The notes under the pieces were generated by a model, which saw nothing but the letters and a program-made list of their open reading frames with translations, had not been told where the DNA came from and did no database searches. Positions 55,579 through 64,000 of a DNA stretch of 64,000 bases are shown here, in pieces; position 1 is the first letter of the stretch, and every line of letters begins with the position of its first letter. Position numbers and translations under genes: made by a program. Origin of the DNA: JACKII01 sp965202745 (GTDB lineage: Bacteria > Pseudomonadota > Alphaproteobacteria > Bin95); NCBI GenBank assembly GCA_965202745.1, contig CBDBCB010000019.1, positions 310,001 to 374,000 of the forward strand, in the 5' to 3' direction.

Positions 55579-56451
55579 ATGTACTCGCCCATTTATGCTG
55601 CCCCCACCACGGTTGATGAAGCCGTTGGGCTCCTAGCCAATGCCTCCGGTAAAGCCCGTGTGCTGTCCGGTGGTACCGATCTCATCATTCAGATGCGTTC
55701 CGGCCGTCTGCGGCCCGAACTGATCGTCGACATCAAGAAGATTGCTGGCGCTATCGGCATCAGCGAGCAGGCCGACGGCTGGCACGTTGGTGCCGCCACC
55801 CCGGGGGCGCAGGTGACGGACCACGCGAAGCTTTGCGCTGAATGGCCGGGCATCACCGAAGGGCTTGACCTGATCGGCTCCACCCAGGTTCAGGGCCGTG
55901 CTTCGTTCGCTGGCAACCTGTGCAACGCGTCTCCCGCCGGTGACAGCATTCCCGCTTTGGTCGCCGCTGGCACCAAGGCCGTGATTGCCGGCAAGAACGG
56001 CGCCCGTACCATTCCGATAGAGCAGGTTCCGGCCGGTCCGGGCCGCACCAGCCTCGCCGCTGACGAATTCGTGCTGGAATTCATCATTCCCAAGCGCGAA
56101 GGCAAGTCTGGCGACGCTTACCTGCGGTTTATTCCGCGCACGGAAATGGACATCGCCGTTGTCGGCGCCGCAGTTTGCGTAACGCTGGATGACAATGGTG
56201 TTTGCACCGCAGCGCGCGTGTCGCTAGGTGCGGTTGCGCCGACCGTCCTGCTGGTCGAAGATGCGGGCGCAGCGCTGGTTGGCAGCAAAGCAGGCGATGA
56301 AGCGGCACTGGCCAAGCTCGATGCCGCTGCTCAGGCAGCCTGCAACCCGATCACCGACAAGCGCGGCACGATCGAATTCCGGACCAAAGTCGCGGGCGTG
56401 ATCGCACGCCGTGCGGCAGCGATTGCCTTTGAACGCGCCGCGGCGCGCTAA
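55579..56451 (+). CDS. FAD-binding subunit of molybdenum hydroxylase (CoxM type)
   Basis: The 290-residue subunit has the FAD motifs AGGTDL-like VLSGGTDLIIQMRSG and STQVQGRASFAGNLCNASPA with GDSIPALVAAGTKAV. Unlike the fused enzyme at 1878 it lacks the cysteine-rich insert. The ATG at 55579 follows AGGGAG. It is first in an operon in the order M-S-L. AT-richer leader sequence upstream probably holds the promoter. Confidence 0.92.
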   Translation: MYSPIYAAPTTVDEAVGLLANASGKARVLSGGTDLIIQMRSGRLRPELIVDIKKIAGAIGISEQADGWHVGAATPGAQVTDHAKLCAEWPGITEGLDLIGSTQVQGRASFAGNLCNASPAGDSIPALVAAGTKAVIAGKNGARTIPIEQVPAGPGRTSLAADEFVLEFIIPKREGKSGDAYLRFIPRTEMDIAVVGAAVCVTLDDNGVCTAARVSLGAVAPTVLLVEDAGAALVGSKAGDEAALAKLDAAAQAACNPITDKRGTIEFRTKVAGVIARRAAAIAFERAAAR

Positions 56452-56468
56452 GAGAAAGCGGACAGAAA

Positions 56469-56951
56469 ATGGCTAAAACCCACGTCACCACCACCATTAA
56501 CGGTGAAGAATTAGAGTTCCTCTGCGATCCGCAGACCACCCTGCTTGACGTCCTGCGCGACGACCTGGGCCTGACTGGCTCCAAAGAAGGTTGTGGCTCC
56601 GGCGACTGCGGCGCATGCAGCGTCATTGCTGACGGTCGCCTTGTCTGCTCCTGCCTGATGTTCGGCGCTGAAGCGGAAGGCAAGACCATCGAAACCATCG
56701 AAGGCGTTGCCGACGGCGACAAGCTGCACCCGGTTCAGGAACAGTTCCTGAAGCATGCAGCCCTGCAGTGCGGTTTCTGCACGCCGGGCCTGATCATTGC
56801 GACCAAGGCGCTGCTCGAAAAGCACCCGAACCCGACCGACGAACAAGCCCGCTACTGGCTGGCTGGTAACCTGTGCCGCTGCACCGGTTACGACAAGATC
56901 ATGAACGCCGTCCACGACGCTGCTGCGCAAATGCGAGGGGAAACCGTTTAA
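56469..56951 (+). CDS. 2Fe-2S subunit of molybdenum hydroxylase (CoxS type)
   Basis: The 160-residue subunit carries both clusters: GCGSGDCGACSVI with the following Cys pair (VCSC), and LQCGFCTPGLIIATKAL with NLCRCTGYDKIM. It lies 17 bases after the FAD subunit, and its stop overlaps the next start by one base (TAATG), so translation is coupled. Confidence 0.95.
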   Translation: MAKTHVTTTINGEELEFLCDPQTTLLDVLRDDLGLTGSKEGCGSGDCGACSVIADGRLVCSCLMFGAEAEGKTIETIEGVADGDKLHPVQEQFLKHAALQCGFCTPGLIIATKALLEKHPNPTDEQARYWLAGNLCRCTGYDKIMNAVHDAAAQMRGETV

Positions 56952-59224
56952 TGAACTTTGTAGCTGATAAAGATTCCTTGAAAGTTGTAGGCACCCGCCC
57001 GGTTCGTCCGGACGGCATCGACAAGGTGATGGGGCGTGCTCAGTTTGGCGGCGATGCCGTCATGCCGGGCATGATCTACGGGGCAACCGTGCGCTCGCCG
57101 CACGCTCACGCCCGTATCATAAGCATCGATACCTCTAAAGCCGAAGCGCTGAAGGGTGTTCGCGCTGTCATGACCTCCGCCGATATGCCGGAGATCACAT
57201 CGGACGAAGCTTTCGTTGGTGAAGGTCCGGTGAACTTCCGCGATCTCTCCAACAACCTGATGGCGCGCGGCAAGGTCCTCTATGACGGCCACGTGGTCGC
57301 CGCTGTCGCTGCTACCTCCATGAGCATCGCCCGCGCTGCGGCGGAGCTGGTAGAGGTCAAGTACGAAGTGCTGCCGCATGTCATCGATGAGATGGAAGCG
57401 ATGGCCGACGATGCGCCGGTCCTGCACGATGATATCTTCACCGCCGGTGTCGATCCGAAGCCGACCAAGGCCTCGAATATCGCCAAGCGTGTTGAGTTTG
57501 CCACTGGCGATCTGGATGTAGGCTTTGCTGCAGCCGACGTCATTGTCGAGCGCACCTACAAGACCGCGCCGGTTCACCAGGCTTATATCGAGCCGCATGC
57601 GTGCACCGCGTCCTACAACACCGACGGCCAGTGCCAGGTGATCTGCTCCAGCCAGGGCCAGTTCATGGTTCGCGCCTTCTGCGCCAAGCTGCTGGGCATT
57701 GAGACCTCCGACATCCGCGTGACCCCGGCCGAAATCGGCGGTGGTTTTGGCGGCAAGACGCTGGTCTACCTGGAGCCGCTGGCTCTGACGCTGTCCCGCA
57801 AGGCTGGCCGTCCGGTCCGCATGGTTATGGACCGCACCGAAGTCTTCCGCGGCACCGGTCCGACCTCCGGCGGTACCGTGCACGTGAAGATCGGCGCCAA
57901 GAAAGATGGCACCATCACCGCAGCCGACGCGGAGATCATCCTGCAGGCTGGTGCCTATCCGGGTGCTCCCATGAGCCCGGCGGCCATGTGCTGCTTTGCC
58001 ATGTACGACATCGAGAACGCGCGCGCCCGTGGCGTCGACGTCGTCTCGAACCGTCCGAAAGTGGCTGCCTACCGCGCTCCCGGCGCGCCGATCTCCACCT
58101 TCGCGACCGAAAGCGCGATGGATGAGGTCTGCCGCGCAATTGGTATGGACCCGATTGAGTTCCGCCTGAAGAACCCTGCCAAGAACGGCACCAAGGCGCT
58201 CTACGGCCCGACCTTCCAGAACATCGGCTATGTCGAGACCCTGGAAGCGGCGAAGAACCACCCGAACCTGCAAGAAAAGCTGGGTCCGAACCAGGGCCGC
58301 GGCATTGCTGCCGGTTTCTGGTTCAACATCGGCGGTGAAAGCTCGGCGACCGTTCATGTCAACGAAGACGGCACGATCTCCCTGGTTTCCGGCAGCCCGG
58401 ACATTGGTGGCTCCCGCGCTTCCATGTCGATGATGGCGGCTGAAATCCTTGGTGTTGATGTGGCGCGGGTCCGCCCGATCGTTGGCGACACTGCCTCTGT
58501 CGGCTTCACCTTCCTGACCGGCGGCAGCCGCGTCACCTTCGCCACCGGCACCGCCGTTTGCGAAGCCACGGAAGAAGTCGTCAACATCCTGAAGGGCCGC
58601 GCGGCCAAGCTTTGGGAAATCGACGCCGACGCCGTTGAGTGGCGCGATGGTTCCGCTTATCCGGCAGGTGACAATGCCGGTAAGTTCGAGCCGATGAGCC
58701 TCGAAGACATCGCCGCGAAAGCAGGCCGCATGGGTGGTCCGATCAATGCCAAGGGCTCGGTTAATGCCCAGGGCGCCGGTCCGGGCTGGGGCGTGCACGT
58801 TGTGGACGTCGAAGTCGATCCGGAAACGGGTCACGTGACCGTTCTGCGCTACACCGCCGCTCAAGATGTCGGCCGGGCCATTCACCCGTCCTATGTCGAA
58901 GGCCAGGTGCAGGGCGGCGCGGTGCAGGGCATCGGTTGGGCGCTCAACGAAGAGTACGTCTACGACAAGAATGGCCGCCTCGATAACGGTTCCTTCCTCG
59001 ACTACCGTGTGCCGGTGGCGAGCGATCTGCCGAAAATCGATGTAGCACTGGTCGAAGTGCCGAACCCCCGTCACCCCTTCGGCGCCAAGGGCGTCGGCGA
59101 GGTGCCGATTGTTCCGCCGATGGCTGCGATCGCTAACGCGATCTTCGATGCCACCGGTGTGCGCATGGAAAGCCTGCCAATGTCACCCCCGAAGATTCGG
59201 GCGGCATTGGACGCAGCGTCCTAA
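56951..59224 (+). CDS. molybdopterin-binding subunit of xanthine dehydrogenase family hydroxylase (CoxL-like)
   Basis: The 757-residue large subunit has the hammerhead start (VVGTRPVRPDGIDKVMGRAQ), IGGGFGGKTLVYLEPLA, and the active-site region FGAKGVGEVPIVPPMAAIAN with the catalytic Glu. The position of the AYxCSFR loop of true CO dehydrogenase reads AYRAPGAP, so it is not a form I CO dehydrogenase; it should act on aldehydes or N-heterocycles. It is coupled to the 2Fe-2S gene and followed after 24 bases by a MoaD-like gene. Confidence 0.93.
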   Translation: MNFVADKDSLKVVGTRPVRPDGIDKVMGRAQFGGDAVMPGMIYGATVRSPHAHARIISIDTSKAEALKGVRAVMTSADMPEITSDEAFVGEGPVNFRDLSNNLMARGKVLYDGHVVAAVAATSMSIARAAAELVEVKYEVLPHVIDEMEAMADDAPVLHDDIFTAGVDPKPTKASNIAKRVEFATGDLDVGFAAADVIVERTYKTAPVHQAYIEPHACTASYNTDGQCQVICSSQGQFMVRAFCAKLLGIETSDIRVTPAEIGGGFGGKTLVYLEPLALTLSRKAGRPVRMVMDRTEVFRGTGPTSGGTVHVKIGAKKDGTITAADAEIILQAGAYPGAPMSPAAMCCFAMYDIENARARGVDVVSNRPKVAAYRAPGAPISTFATESAMDEVCRAIGMDPIEFRLKNPAKNGTKALYGPTFQNIGYVETLEAAKNHPNLQEKLGPNQGRGIAAGFWFNIGGESSATVHVNEDGTISLVSGSPDIGGSRASMSMMAAEILGVDVARVRPIVGDTASVGFTFLTGGSRVTFATGTAVCEATEEVVNILKGRAAKLWEIDADAVEWRDGSAYPAGDNAGKFEPMSLEDIAAKAGRMGGPINAKGSVNAQGAGPGWGVHVVDVEVDPETGHVTVLRYTAAQDVGRAIHPSYVEGQVQGGAVQGIGWALNEEYVYDKNGRLDNGSFLDYRVPVASDLPKIDVALVEVPNPRHPFGAKGVGEVPIVPPMAAIANAIFDATGVRMESLPMSPPKIRAALDAAS

Positions 59225-59248
59225 ACGCATAGGTAAAGCGGCAGAGCG

Positions 59249-59497
59249 ATGGCAACAGTCCACTTGGGCGCTTTGCTCTGCCGCCCCTATTGCGGCGACA
59301 TCAGAGTACTGGAAATTGACGCGGCCACCATTGGCCAGTTGATCAAAGCGCTGGAAGCGCGCTTCCCCGGCATCGGTGAACAGATCATCGAGAGTATGGC
59401 CCTGGCCATCGACGGCGAAATCTTCCAAGACAGCCTCATTGACCCCATCGCGCCCGACAGCGACGTCCACCTGATCCCCAAAATTGCAGGCGGGTGA
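59249..59497 (+). CDS. MoaD/ThiS family sulfur-carrier-like protein
   Basis: The 82-residue protein ends ...HLIPKIAGG with the C-terminal Gly-Gly needed for thiocarboxylate formation, and its core (TIGQLIKALEARFPGIGEQI, SDVHLIPKIAGG) fits a beta-grasp carrier. It is 24 bases after the CoxL-like gene, in the same direction, suggesting a dedicated sulfur donor for the Mo cofactor of this enzyme (inference). No MoaE or other cofactor genes lie nearby. Confidence 0.82.
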   Translation: MATVHLGALLCRPYCGDIRVLEIDAATIGQLIKALEARFPGIGEQIIESMALAIDGEIFQDSLIDPIAPDSDVHLIPKIAGG

Positions 59498-59590
59498 CTG
59501 CCGCGGCTGCCTCGTATTGCCGAGGGGGCTTCAAATTTGAAGTCGTTGCGAGCTGATCCGCTTGCGGGCCGATCCAAAGGAGCGGCGCGG

Positions 59591-59680
59591 CAACCCATCT
59601 GGATCGAACCACCAACATATTGAAAGAGTCAGTTGATTCATGAAGCGCTTGGGGATGCAAGTGTTTCGATCAGACCACTC
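59591..59680. repeat. second copy of the dispersed repeat, inverted and shortened
   Basis: On the minus strand it reads GAGTGGTCTGATCGAAAC, then AATATGTTGGTGGTTCGATC, matching the first 90 or so bases of the element at 36164. The far inverted end is not preserved. It lies between the MoaD-like gene and the end of the aldo/keto reductase gene. Confidence 0.65.
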
Positions 59681-59787
59681 GACTAAGGCTGTCGTGGATT
59701 GCTTCGCCCGGATTGCGTTCGGGATCCACAATGACGCCGTCGGTATAACGAAGGGCGTGGTTACCCCACAAAAGCCTTGTCGCTCTC

Positions 59788-60729
59788 CTACAGCTTCCGC
59801 AACTGAGCAGCGCATTCCTCCGGCAACGGCCCTGCGGCCTCTGCTGCCAGCGCCTGTTCCAGGTGTTCCATCTGCGCCATGCCCACCTCAATGGTGGAGA
59901 GTGCCGCATTGCCCAGGCCGAAGCGCAACGCCGCCCAAACCGCTTCCGCCCACGCTTCTTCCGCTTCGTTGCTGGAATTTTCCGTCACCGGCCATTCCCG
60001 GCCATGCCGAACCTTGGTCGCCAGGTGTCCTGCCGCAAAAATACGGATGGTCATGACCCCCAGATCACGCTTTTGCGTTGCCTCCAACAGCCCGGCGAAG
60101 TCCATGCTGTTCCAGCCCGCCGGTGCGCTCGCCCAGCCTGCGCTGGGATTAATCATGTTGTAATAGGCCTGGACCGCGTCGAACGCCCCGGAATCCGCCA
60201 CCGTAACCACCCCCGGCGCTTCGCCGAGGCTGGTGTAGCCGATGTGGTCGCAGATGCCCTCGCTCCGCAGCTTGTTCATGGCATCAGCGATCCCGCCCTT
60301 GCCCAGCACGCGGGAGATATGGATGCCGCGCGGCCCTTCCTCGGTCGCGCTGTCGTCCGCCAGGATCTGGTTGTGCAGCCAAAGTACGTCGACCCGGCTG
60401 CGTTGAAGCCGTTCCAGGCTCGCCTCAACCGAGTGGCGCATCTGCCCTTCCGGGTCGGGCTCGCCCGGCTCCACCCGGAACTTGGTGGAGAGATAGGGCT
60501 GATCTGCCTCTGCGCGGGTTTTCAGCTAGTGGCCGATAACGGTCTCGGACACGCCATTGCCATAGGAAGAGGCGGTATCGACCCAGTTGATCCCCGCAGC
60601 GCAGGCATTGTCCAACGCCTGGTTGGAGACATCCTGCGCGCTGTCGATCAGCAGACCGCCGACCCAGCCGCCCCCGAATGTCAGGGCGGAAATATCGATG
60701 CCGGTGCGGCCAAAGCGGCGGTATTGCAT
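59788..60729 (-). pseudogene. aldo/keto reductase with in-frame TAG
   Basis: The frame from 60729 to 59788 encodes a full reductase: MQYRRFGRTGIDISALTFGG, the catalytic Asp and Tyr in NWVDTASSYGNG, Lys in PYLSTKFRVEP, His in VLWLHNQ and the C-terminal GLGNAALSTIEVGMAQ. A TAG at 60526-60528 sits between VIGH and LKTRAEADQ; CAG (Gln) to TAG would explain it. All other positions are open. It is last in an operon with the VOC and hydroxyisobutyrate-type genes. Function is lost unless the amber codon is read. Confidence 0.9.
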
Positions 60730-60735
60730 GAGCTT

Positions 60736-61539
60736 CTACGCTCCCTGAATAAGTTTGAGACGGGTGCCGCACAGCATGACGGTATCGCCATCGACCGCAA
60801 GGCCAGCATCCGCAGCGCGGGAGAGCACTGCGTCAACGTCCCGGCAGCCCAGATCCAGTCCACCCAATCCCTCGCCCCGGCCATCGCAGGCTTCAACAAA
60901 GCGGAGCGTGGCATCGTCCAGGTGGATGCAGGGGTTGGCATGGGCATCGACCGACAAAGTACGGTCCAGCACGTCGGCCCAGCGCTCCGCCAGTTTCAGC
61001 GGATCGGCGCTTTGCAGCTCCGCCGCACGAAAGCCCGAAATCAGCTTGGACGGCGCCATACTAGGCCATTCCGTGCCGGCGGGATGCCAGGGCTGGTCGG
61101 GGCGGATTGGGTCGTCTTCGTGCAGGTCGTTGCGGTCTATTGAGAGGATCGCGCCGCCCACATCCCGCGGATGCAACTGCACGCCCAGGAACTCACCATA
61201 ATCCAGTTCCGCCGCGACCCGCACGCCCAGTTCCGGCAGACGGGCACGCAGCTTCGGGTGCACGTCGTCGGAGGCTTGCAGGATCACCATATAGCCGCCG
61301 TCGCCACCTCTCCGCTGGAGGTACCGCCCGCCAGCAGTCTCGTCCGGTTGCTTGTCTGCCATCGGGGCGACCACTTCCAGGAAGGAAACGCCAACTGGCG
61401 AGAGGAAATTCTCCAGGCCGTATTTACCCACCGCCGGATCGCGGAAACAGACGGATAGGTTCAGTACGTCGGCAAACAGTTTTTCGGTGCTCGCCAGGTC
61501 ATGGGCGACCAGGCAGATTTGGCGCATGCGGATCGACAT
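60736..61539 (-). CDS. VOC family protein
   Basis: The 267-residue protein starts MSIRMRQICLVAHDLASTEK, a glyoxalase/dioxygenase-fold (VOC) unit with FADVLNLSVCFRDPAVGKYG and FLEVVAP, and a second, less clear unit after residue 130 (ALLSIDR-like ILSIDRND, CIHLDDATLRFVEACDGRGE). Metal ligands His and Glu are present in the first unit. Start overlaps the upstream stop (TGATG). Two VOC units suggest a dioxygenase or dehalogenase-like role that cannot be specified. Confidence 0.82.
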   Translation of the reverse strand: MSIRMRQICLVAHDLASTEKLFADVLNLSVCFRDPAVGKYGLENFLSPVGVSFLEVVAPMADKQPDETAGGRYLQRRGGDGGYMVILQASDDVHPKLRARLPELGVRVAAELDYGEFLGVQLHPRDVGGAILSIDRNDLHEDDPIRPDQPWHPAGTEWPSMAPSKLISGFRAAELQSADPLKLAERWADVLDRTLSVDAHANPCIHLDDATLRFVEACDGRGEGLGGLDLGCRDVDAVLSRAADAGLAVDGDTVMLCGTRLKLIQGA

Positions 61540-62428
61540 CAGGCCATCCCCTTCTGAAAAATTTTGATGATGGAGGAGAAATCCAGGTCGCCCAGCCCAT
61601 CCTGCTCCGCCATGGCATAGAGCATGGCAGCCTGCGCACCCAGCGGCGAGGGCTGGCCGGTCTCCACTGCCGCCATCTGGGCAAGGCGCATGTCTTTCAG
61701 CATCAGCTTGGTCATGAAGCCGGGTTTGTAGCCGAAATTCGCGGGCGACTGTGGTGTTGGTCCCGGTAGCGGCAGGTACTGGTTCACCGCAACGCACGAG
61801 CCAGAGGAGGCAGAGATCACCTTCTGCTATCCTCCACACTCACACCCAGCCGCTGGCCCAGGCTGAAGGCCTCGGAGACAGCAATCATGGCAATGTCGCC
61901 AATCATGTTGTTGCAGATCTTCACCGCCCGGCCATTGCCGGGGCCGCCACAATGCACGATCAGCTTGCCCATCTTTTCCAATTGGGGCCGCGCCGCTTCC
62001 ACGTCAGCGGCGTCGTCGCCGATCATGAAAGTAAGTGTGACCTCATCCGCGCCGACTGTGCCGCCGGAAACCGGGCAGTCGATCATGCGGAAGCCGCGGG
62101 CCTTGGCGGCGGCCACCTCGCGGGCGGTCTTCACATCGATGGTGGAGCAATCGACGAACAGCGTGCCGGGCTCAGCGTGATCGAAGATGCCGCCGTCATC
62201 CATATAGGCAGTCTTCACGTGCTTGCCTTCCGGCAGCATGGTGACGACCGTGGCGGCGCCCTGTACGGCGGCGTCTGCTGACTGGCTGGGCACCGCGCCT
62301 GCTTCTGCCGGGATCTGCATAGAGGCAGGGGAAAGGTCGAACACCTTCACCGCCTGACCGCTGGCCGCCAGATTGCGCGCCATCGGCCTGCCCATATTGC
62401 CAACCCTAATAAATGCTGTGTGCGCCAT
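61539..62428 (-). CDS. NAD(P)-dependent 3-hydroxyisobutyrate-type dehydrogenase, single frameshift
   Basis: The N-terminal frame (62428-61817) has VGNMGRPMARNLAASGQAVK, the substrate motif DCPVSGGTVGADEVTLTFMI and the catalytic Lys in NGRAVKICNNMIGDI. After LGVSVEDSR the frame shifts near 61820, and the other frame continues VISASSGSCVAVNQYLPLPG, FGYKPGFMTKLMLKDMRLAQ to IKIFQKGMA at 61539. The N-terminal motif reads FIRVGNMG where GFIGLGNMG is usual. One base would restore the protein of 295 residues, so error or recent mutation are equally possible. Confidence 0.82.
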
Positions 62429-62470
62429 GGCGGTTTTCTCCTGAAAGCGATGAAATTTGGTTGGTGTATG

Positions 62471-64000
62471 CTACTCGCCGGAAGGGGCGGGCGTATAGAC
62501 TTCGAACTCGACCCGGCGGTTAAGGCTGTTTTCCCCATGCACGATGGAGATTGGACGGCTGATACCGCGGCCAATGGCGGAAAGCTGGTCGCTAGGAGCA
62601 CCAGCAGCAGCCAGGTCTTCTACCACCCTGGCCGCCCTGGCCAGTGAGACGCTGACCTGACCGGAGGCTGAACCGGTATCGTCCGAATATCCGACCACGC
62701 GCAGATAGACAGCCGCCGGCCAGTCCCGGAACACCTGCGCCATGGCCTTGATCCGTTCTTGGGTCAAAACAGGATCGGCATAAGTTGTACCGGTACGGAA
62801 GCGGATCGACTGCTGGGTGAACCAGGTTGGGATACTGGCTTTTAGCAACTCGCCCTGCAGCGCATTCAGCCGGGCGAACAGTGCCTTGATTTGGTCTTCA
62901 CTGAGACTGTTTGTTTTGGGCGGCTCAAGAGGCTTGAGGGCAGGCGGAGGCTCGATCAGCAGCACGTCGATTGCCAGTTCCGGCAAGGCTGCCGTCAGCG
63001 CAGCAACGACCTCCTTCTGTAAGCCCCGGTTTCCGGCTACGCCGCGCACCGTCAGGCGCTCGCGCTCCGGGTCGTACTCCATGGCGAGCGGCAGGTCGGC
63101 GAGACGGGTGTCGGCTGCCAGTGCGGCGTCTGCCTGGGCAATCACCTCACGGTTTTGCCATTCCTGCCAGCCCAGATAGCCGGCCAGGCCGATCAGTGCG
63201 GCAAGGCACCCGGTCAAAACCATGTAGCCAAACCATGGGCGCGGCCGCGGCGGCAAGCCGCCGGGAGCCGAGGCCAAATGCACCTGACAGCCGTCATCCA
63301 GCGCTGCTTTGATATTGGCGCGAAGGCTCGGGCCGAGCGGCTGCTCGGCAGTGCTCAGCGTCTCTCGCCACTGTACCGAGAATTGCTCGTACACCGCAGA
63401 CAGCTGCGCTTTGATTTGCGACGGCTGTTTGCCCTGCACGACCGCGACCCAGGCGAATGCTGCGTCTCCGGCAATCCAAAACCGCTCTTTTCCGGATTGT
63501 CCGGCGCGGGGTGCGATGAAGCCGTCGACCAGCGCCATCTCCTCCAGCAGGGGTACGGCGCTACAGCTTATCCGTTTTGCGCGGTATTTGGGGATGTCCG
63601 TAAAAATCGCCTCGCCACTGGTCCGGTCGATCAGGATGGAGCCTTCCAGCCACAGATTTGCGCCGACCCGCGCCGAGCCCAGGCTGCGGCCCTGCACAAG
63701 AGCCGCGGCGCGGCGGCCCCACACGACCGGCGAGACAATGCCGTCGATCCCGCGGGCGACCTGGTTGACGGTCCCGCCAACACCGGCGCGCAGCAGTTTC
63801 TGGGCATGCGGTCTCAGTCCCTGCGCAATGCGGTACGAGTGCCGGGGCACTTCCTTGGCGACTGTGTGCACCACCAGTGGCGCCAAAGCCTCGGCGACGC
63901 GCTCATGGTCTTTGATACCGGACTCGCGCAACACATCAACTATGACCCGGCGAACGCTTTCCGCCAGCGCCTGGTCGTCGCCTACGCGCTCCTGCAGAGC
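62471..64000 (-). CDS. OmpA family protein with transmembrane anchor, 5' end outside window
   Basis: The frame is open to the right edge and begins before it. It has an N-terminal cytoplasmic-looking region (AAALVQGRSLGSARVGANLW), one membrane helix near VLTGCLAALIGLAGYL, a BON-like unit (LAMEYDPERERLTVRGVAGN), a proline-rich linker and a C-terminal OmpA-like peptidoglycan-binding domain (LRVVGYSDDTGSASGQVSVS, AIGRGISRPI, NRRVEFEVY). It likely links the inner membrane to peptidoglycan. Confidence 0.82.
   Translation of the reverse strand, partial: ALQERVGDDQALAESVRRVIVDVLRESGIKDHERVAEALAPLVVHTVAKEVPRHSYRIAQGLRPHAQKLLRAGVGGTVNQVARGIDGIVSPVVWGRRAAALVQGRSLGSARVGANLWLEGSILIDRTSGEAIFTDIPKYRAKRISCSAVPLLEEMALVDGFIAPRAGQSGKERFWIAGDAAFAWVAVVQGKQPSQIKAQLSAVYEQFSVQWRETLSTAEQPLGPSLRANIKAALDDGCQVHLASAPGGLPPRPRPWFGYMVLTGCLAALIGLAGYLGWQEWQNREVIAQADAALAADTRLADLPLAMEYDPERERLTVRGVAGNRGLQKEVVAALTAALPELAIDVLLIEPPPALKPLEPPKTNSLSEDQIKALFARLNALQGELLKASIPTWFTQQSIRFRTGTTYADPVLTQERIKAMAQVFRDWPAAVYLRVVGYSDDTGSASGQVSVSLARAARVVEDLAAAGAPSDQLSAIGRGISRPISIVHGENSLNRRVEFEVYTPAPSGE

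Noticed and set aside
56948..59074. Long minus-strand open frame opposite the CoxL-like gene (over 700 codons)
   Set aside because: It is the antisense shadow of a well-supported gene with strong GC codon bias; no domains are visible.
56951..59224. Form I CO dehydrogenase large subunit
   Set aside because: The active-site loop reads AYRAPGAP instead of AYxCSFR.

Overview
The window is a GC-rich chromosomal segment, most likely from an alphaproteobacterium. The evidence is glnB-glnA behind a textbook sigma-54 promoter, two separate molybdenum-hydroxylase gene sets of the CoxLMS/xanthine dehydrogenase type, and many acyl-CoA, aldehyde and amidohydrolase genes of oligotrophic heterotrophs. A marine or host-associated Rhodospirillales-like bacterium is my inference. 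No rRNA or tRNA gene was recognised.

Layout. 0-1.1 kb: the start of an FG-GAP surface protein leaving the left edge. 1.2-9.6 kb: an intact catabolic cluster (flavin reductase; fused Mo/FAD hydroxylase plus its 2Fe-2S subunit; LLM flavin oxidoreductase; DUF1177; divergent DUF1330 and M17 aminopeptidase). 9.7-13.4 kb: wrecked genes (polysaccharide export, PuuE-like deacetylase, an amidohydrolase with a stop codon and an IS481 insertion). 13.8-19.2 kb: a relic integrative element (XRE regulator, ImmA/IrrE peptidase, DUF5659 protein, primase with an internal stop, ATPase) with no visible integrase. 19.3-28.3 kb: fused gene scraps, a Baeyer-Villiger-type monooxygenase cut by IS256, an intact ABC-F ATPase, a collapsed cyclase/TPR gene, a broken TauD dioxygenase and a second IS256 copy in inverted orientation. 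28.4-31.9 kb: phosphodiesterase, DUF427, glnB and glnA, all intact. 32.0-39.5 kb: a ferredoxin-cyclase pseudogene, a dead IS256-family element, yghU-type glutathione transferase, peroxidase-related protein, an IS1595 scrap, DUF302 protein and a frameshifted carboxymuconolactone decarboxylase-like gene. 39.7-49.4 kb: acyl-CoA dehydrogenase with an amber codon, a secreted Gly/Ser-rich protein, an M24 peptidase/aldehyde dehydrogenase operon ending in a hydrolase replaced by IS481, a broken SDR and a DsbA-like protein. 49.5-55.4 kb: phosphatase, MsbA-like exporter, phospholipase C-like protein, glycolate-oxidase-type FAD enzyme. 55.6-59.5 kb: intact coxMSL-type operon with a MoaD-like protein. 59.8-64 kb: aldo/keto reductase (amber), VOC protein, hydroxyisobutyrate-type dehydrogenase (frameshift) and an OmpA-family protein leaving the right edge.

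The main theme is gene decay in progress. About ten genes remain collinear with their family but carry an internal stop or a frameshift; others are cut by insertion sequences, internally deleted or fused to unrelated scraps. Nitrogen assimilation, both Mo-hydroxylase sets, the ABC proteins and the GST are intact. This pattern suggests relaxed selection with active IS elements. Sequencing or assembly error must be excluded for the single-base frameshifts in homopolymers. No CRISPR array and no complete defence system were found. The strongest candidate for something undescribed is the 1.2-9.6 kb cluster linking a fused Mo hydroxylase with DUF1177, LLM, DUF1330 and M17 proteins.
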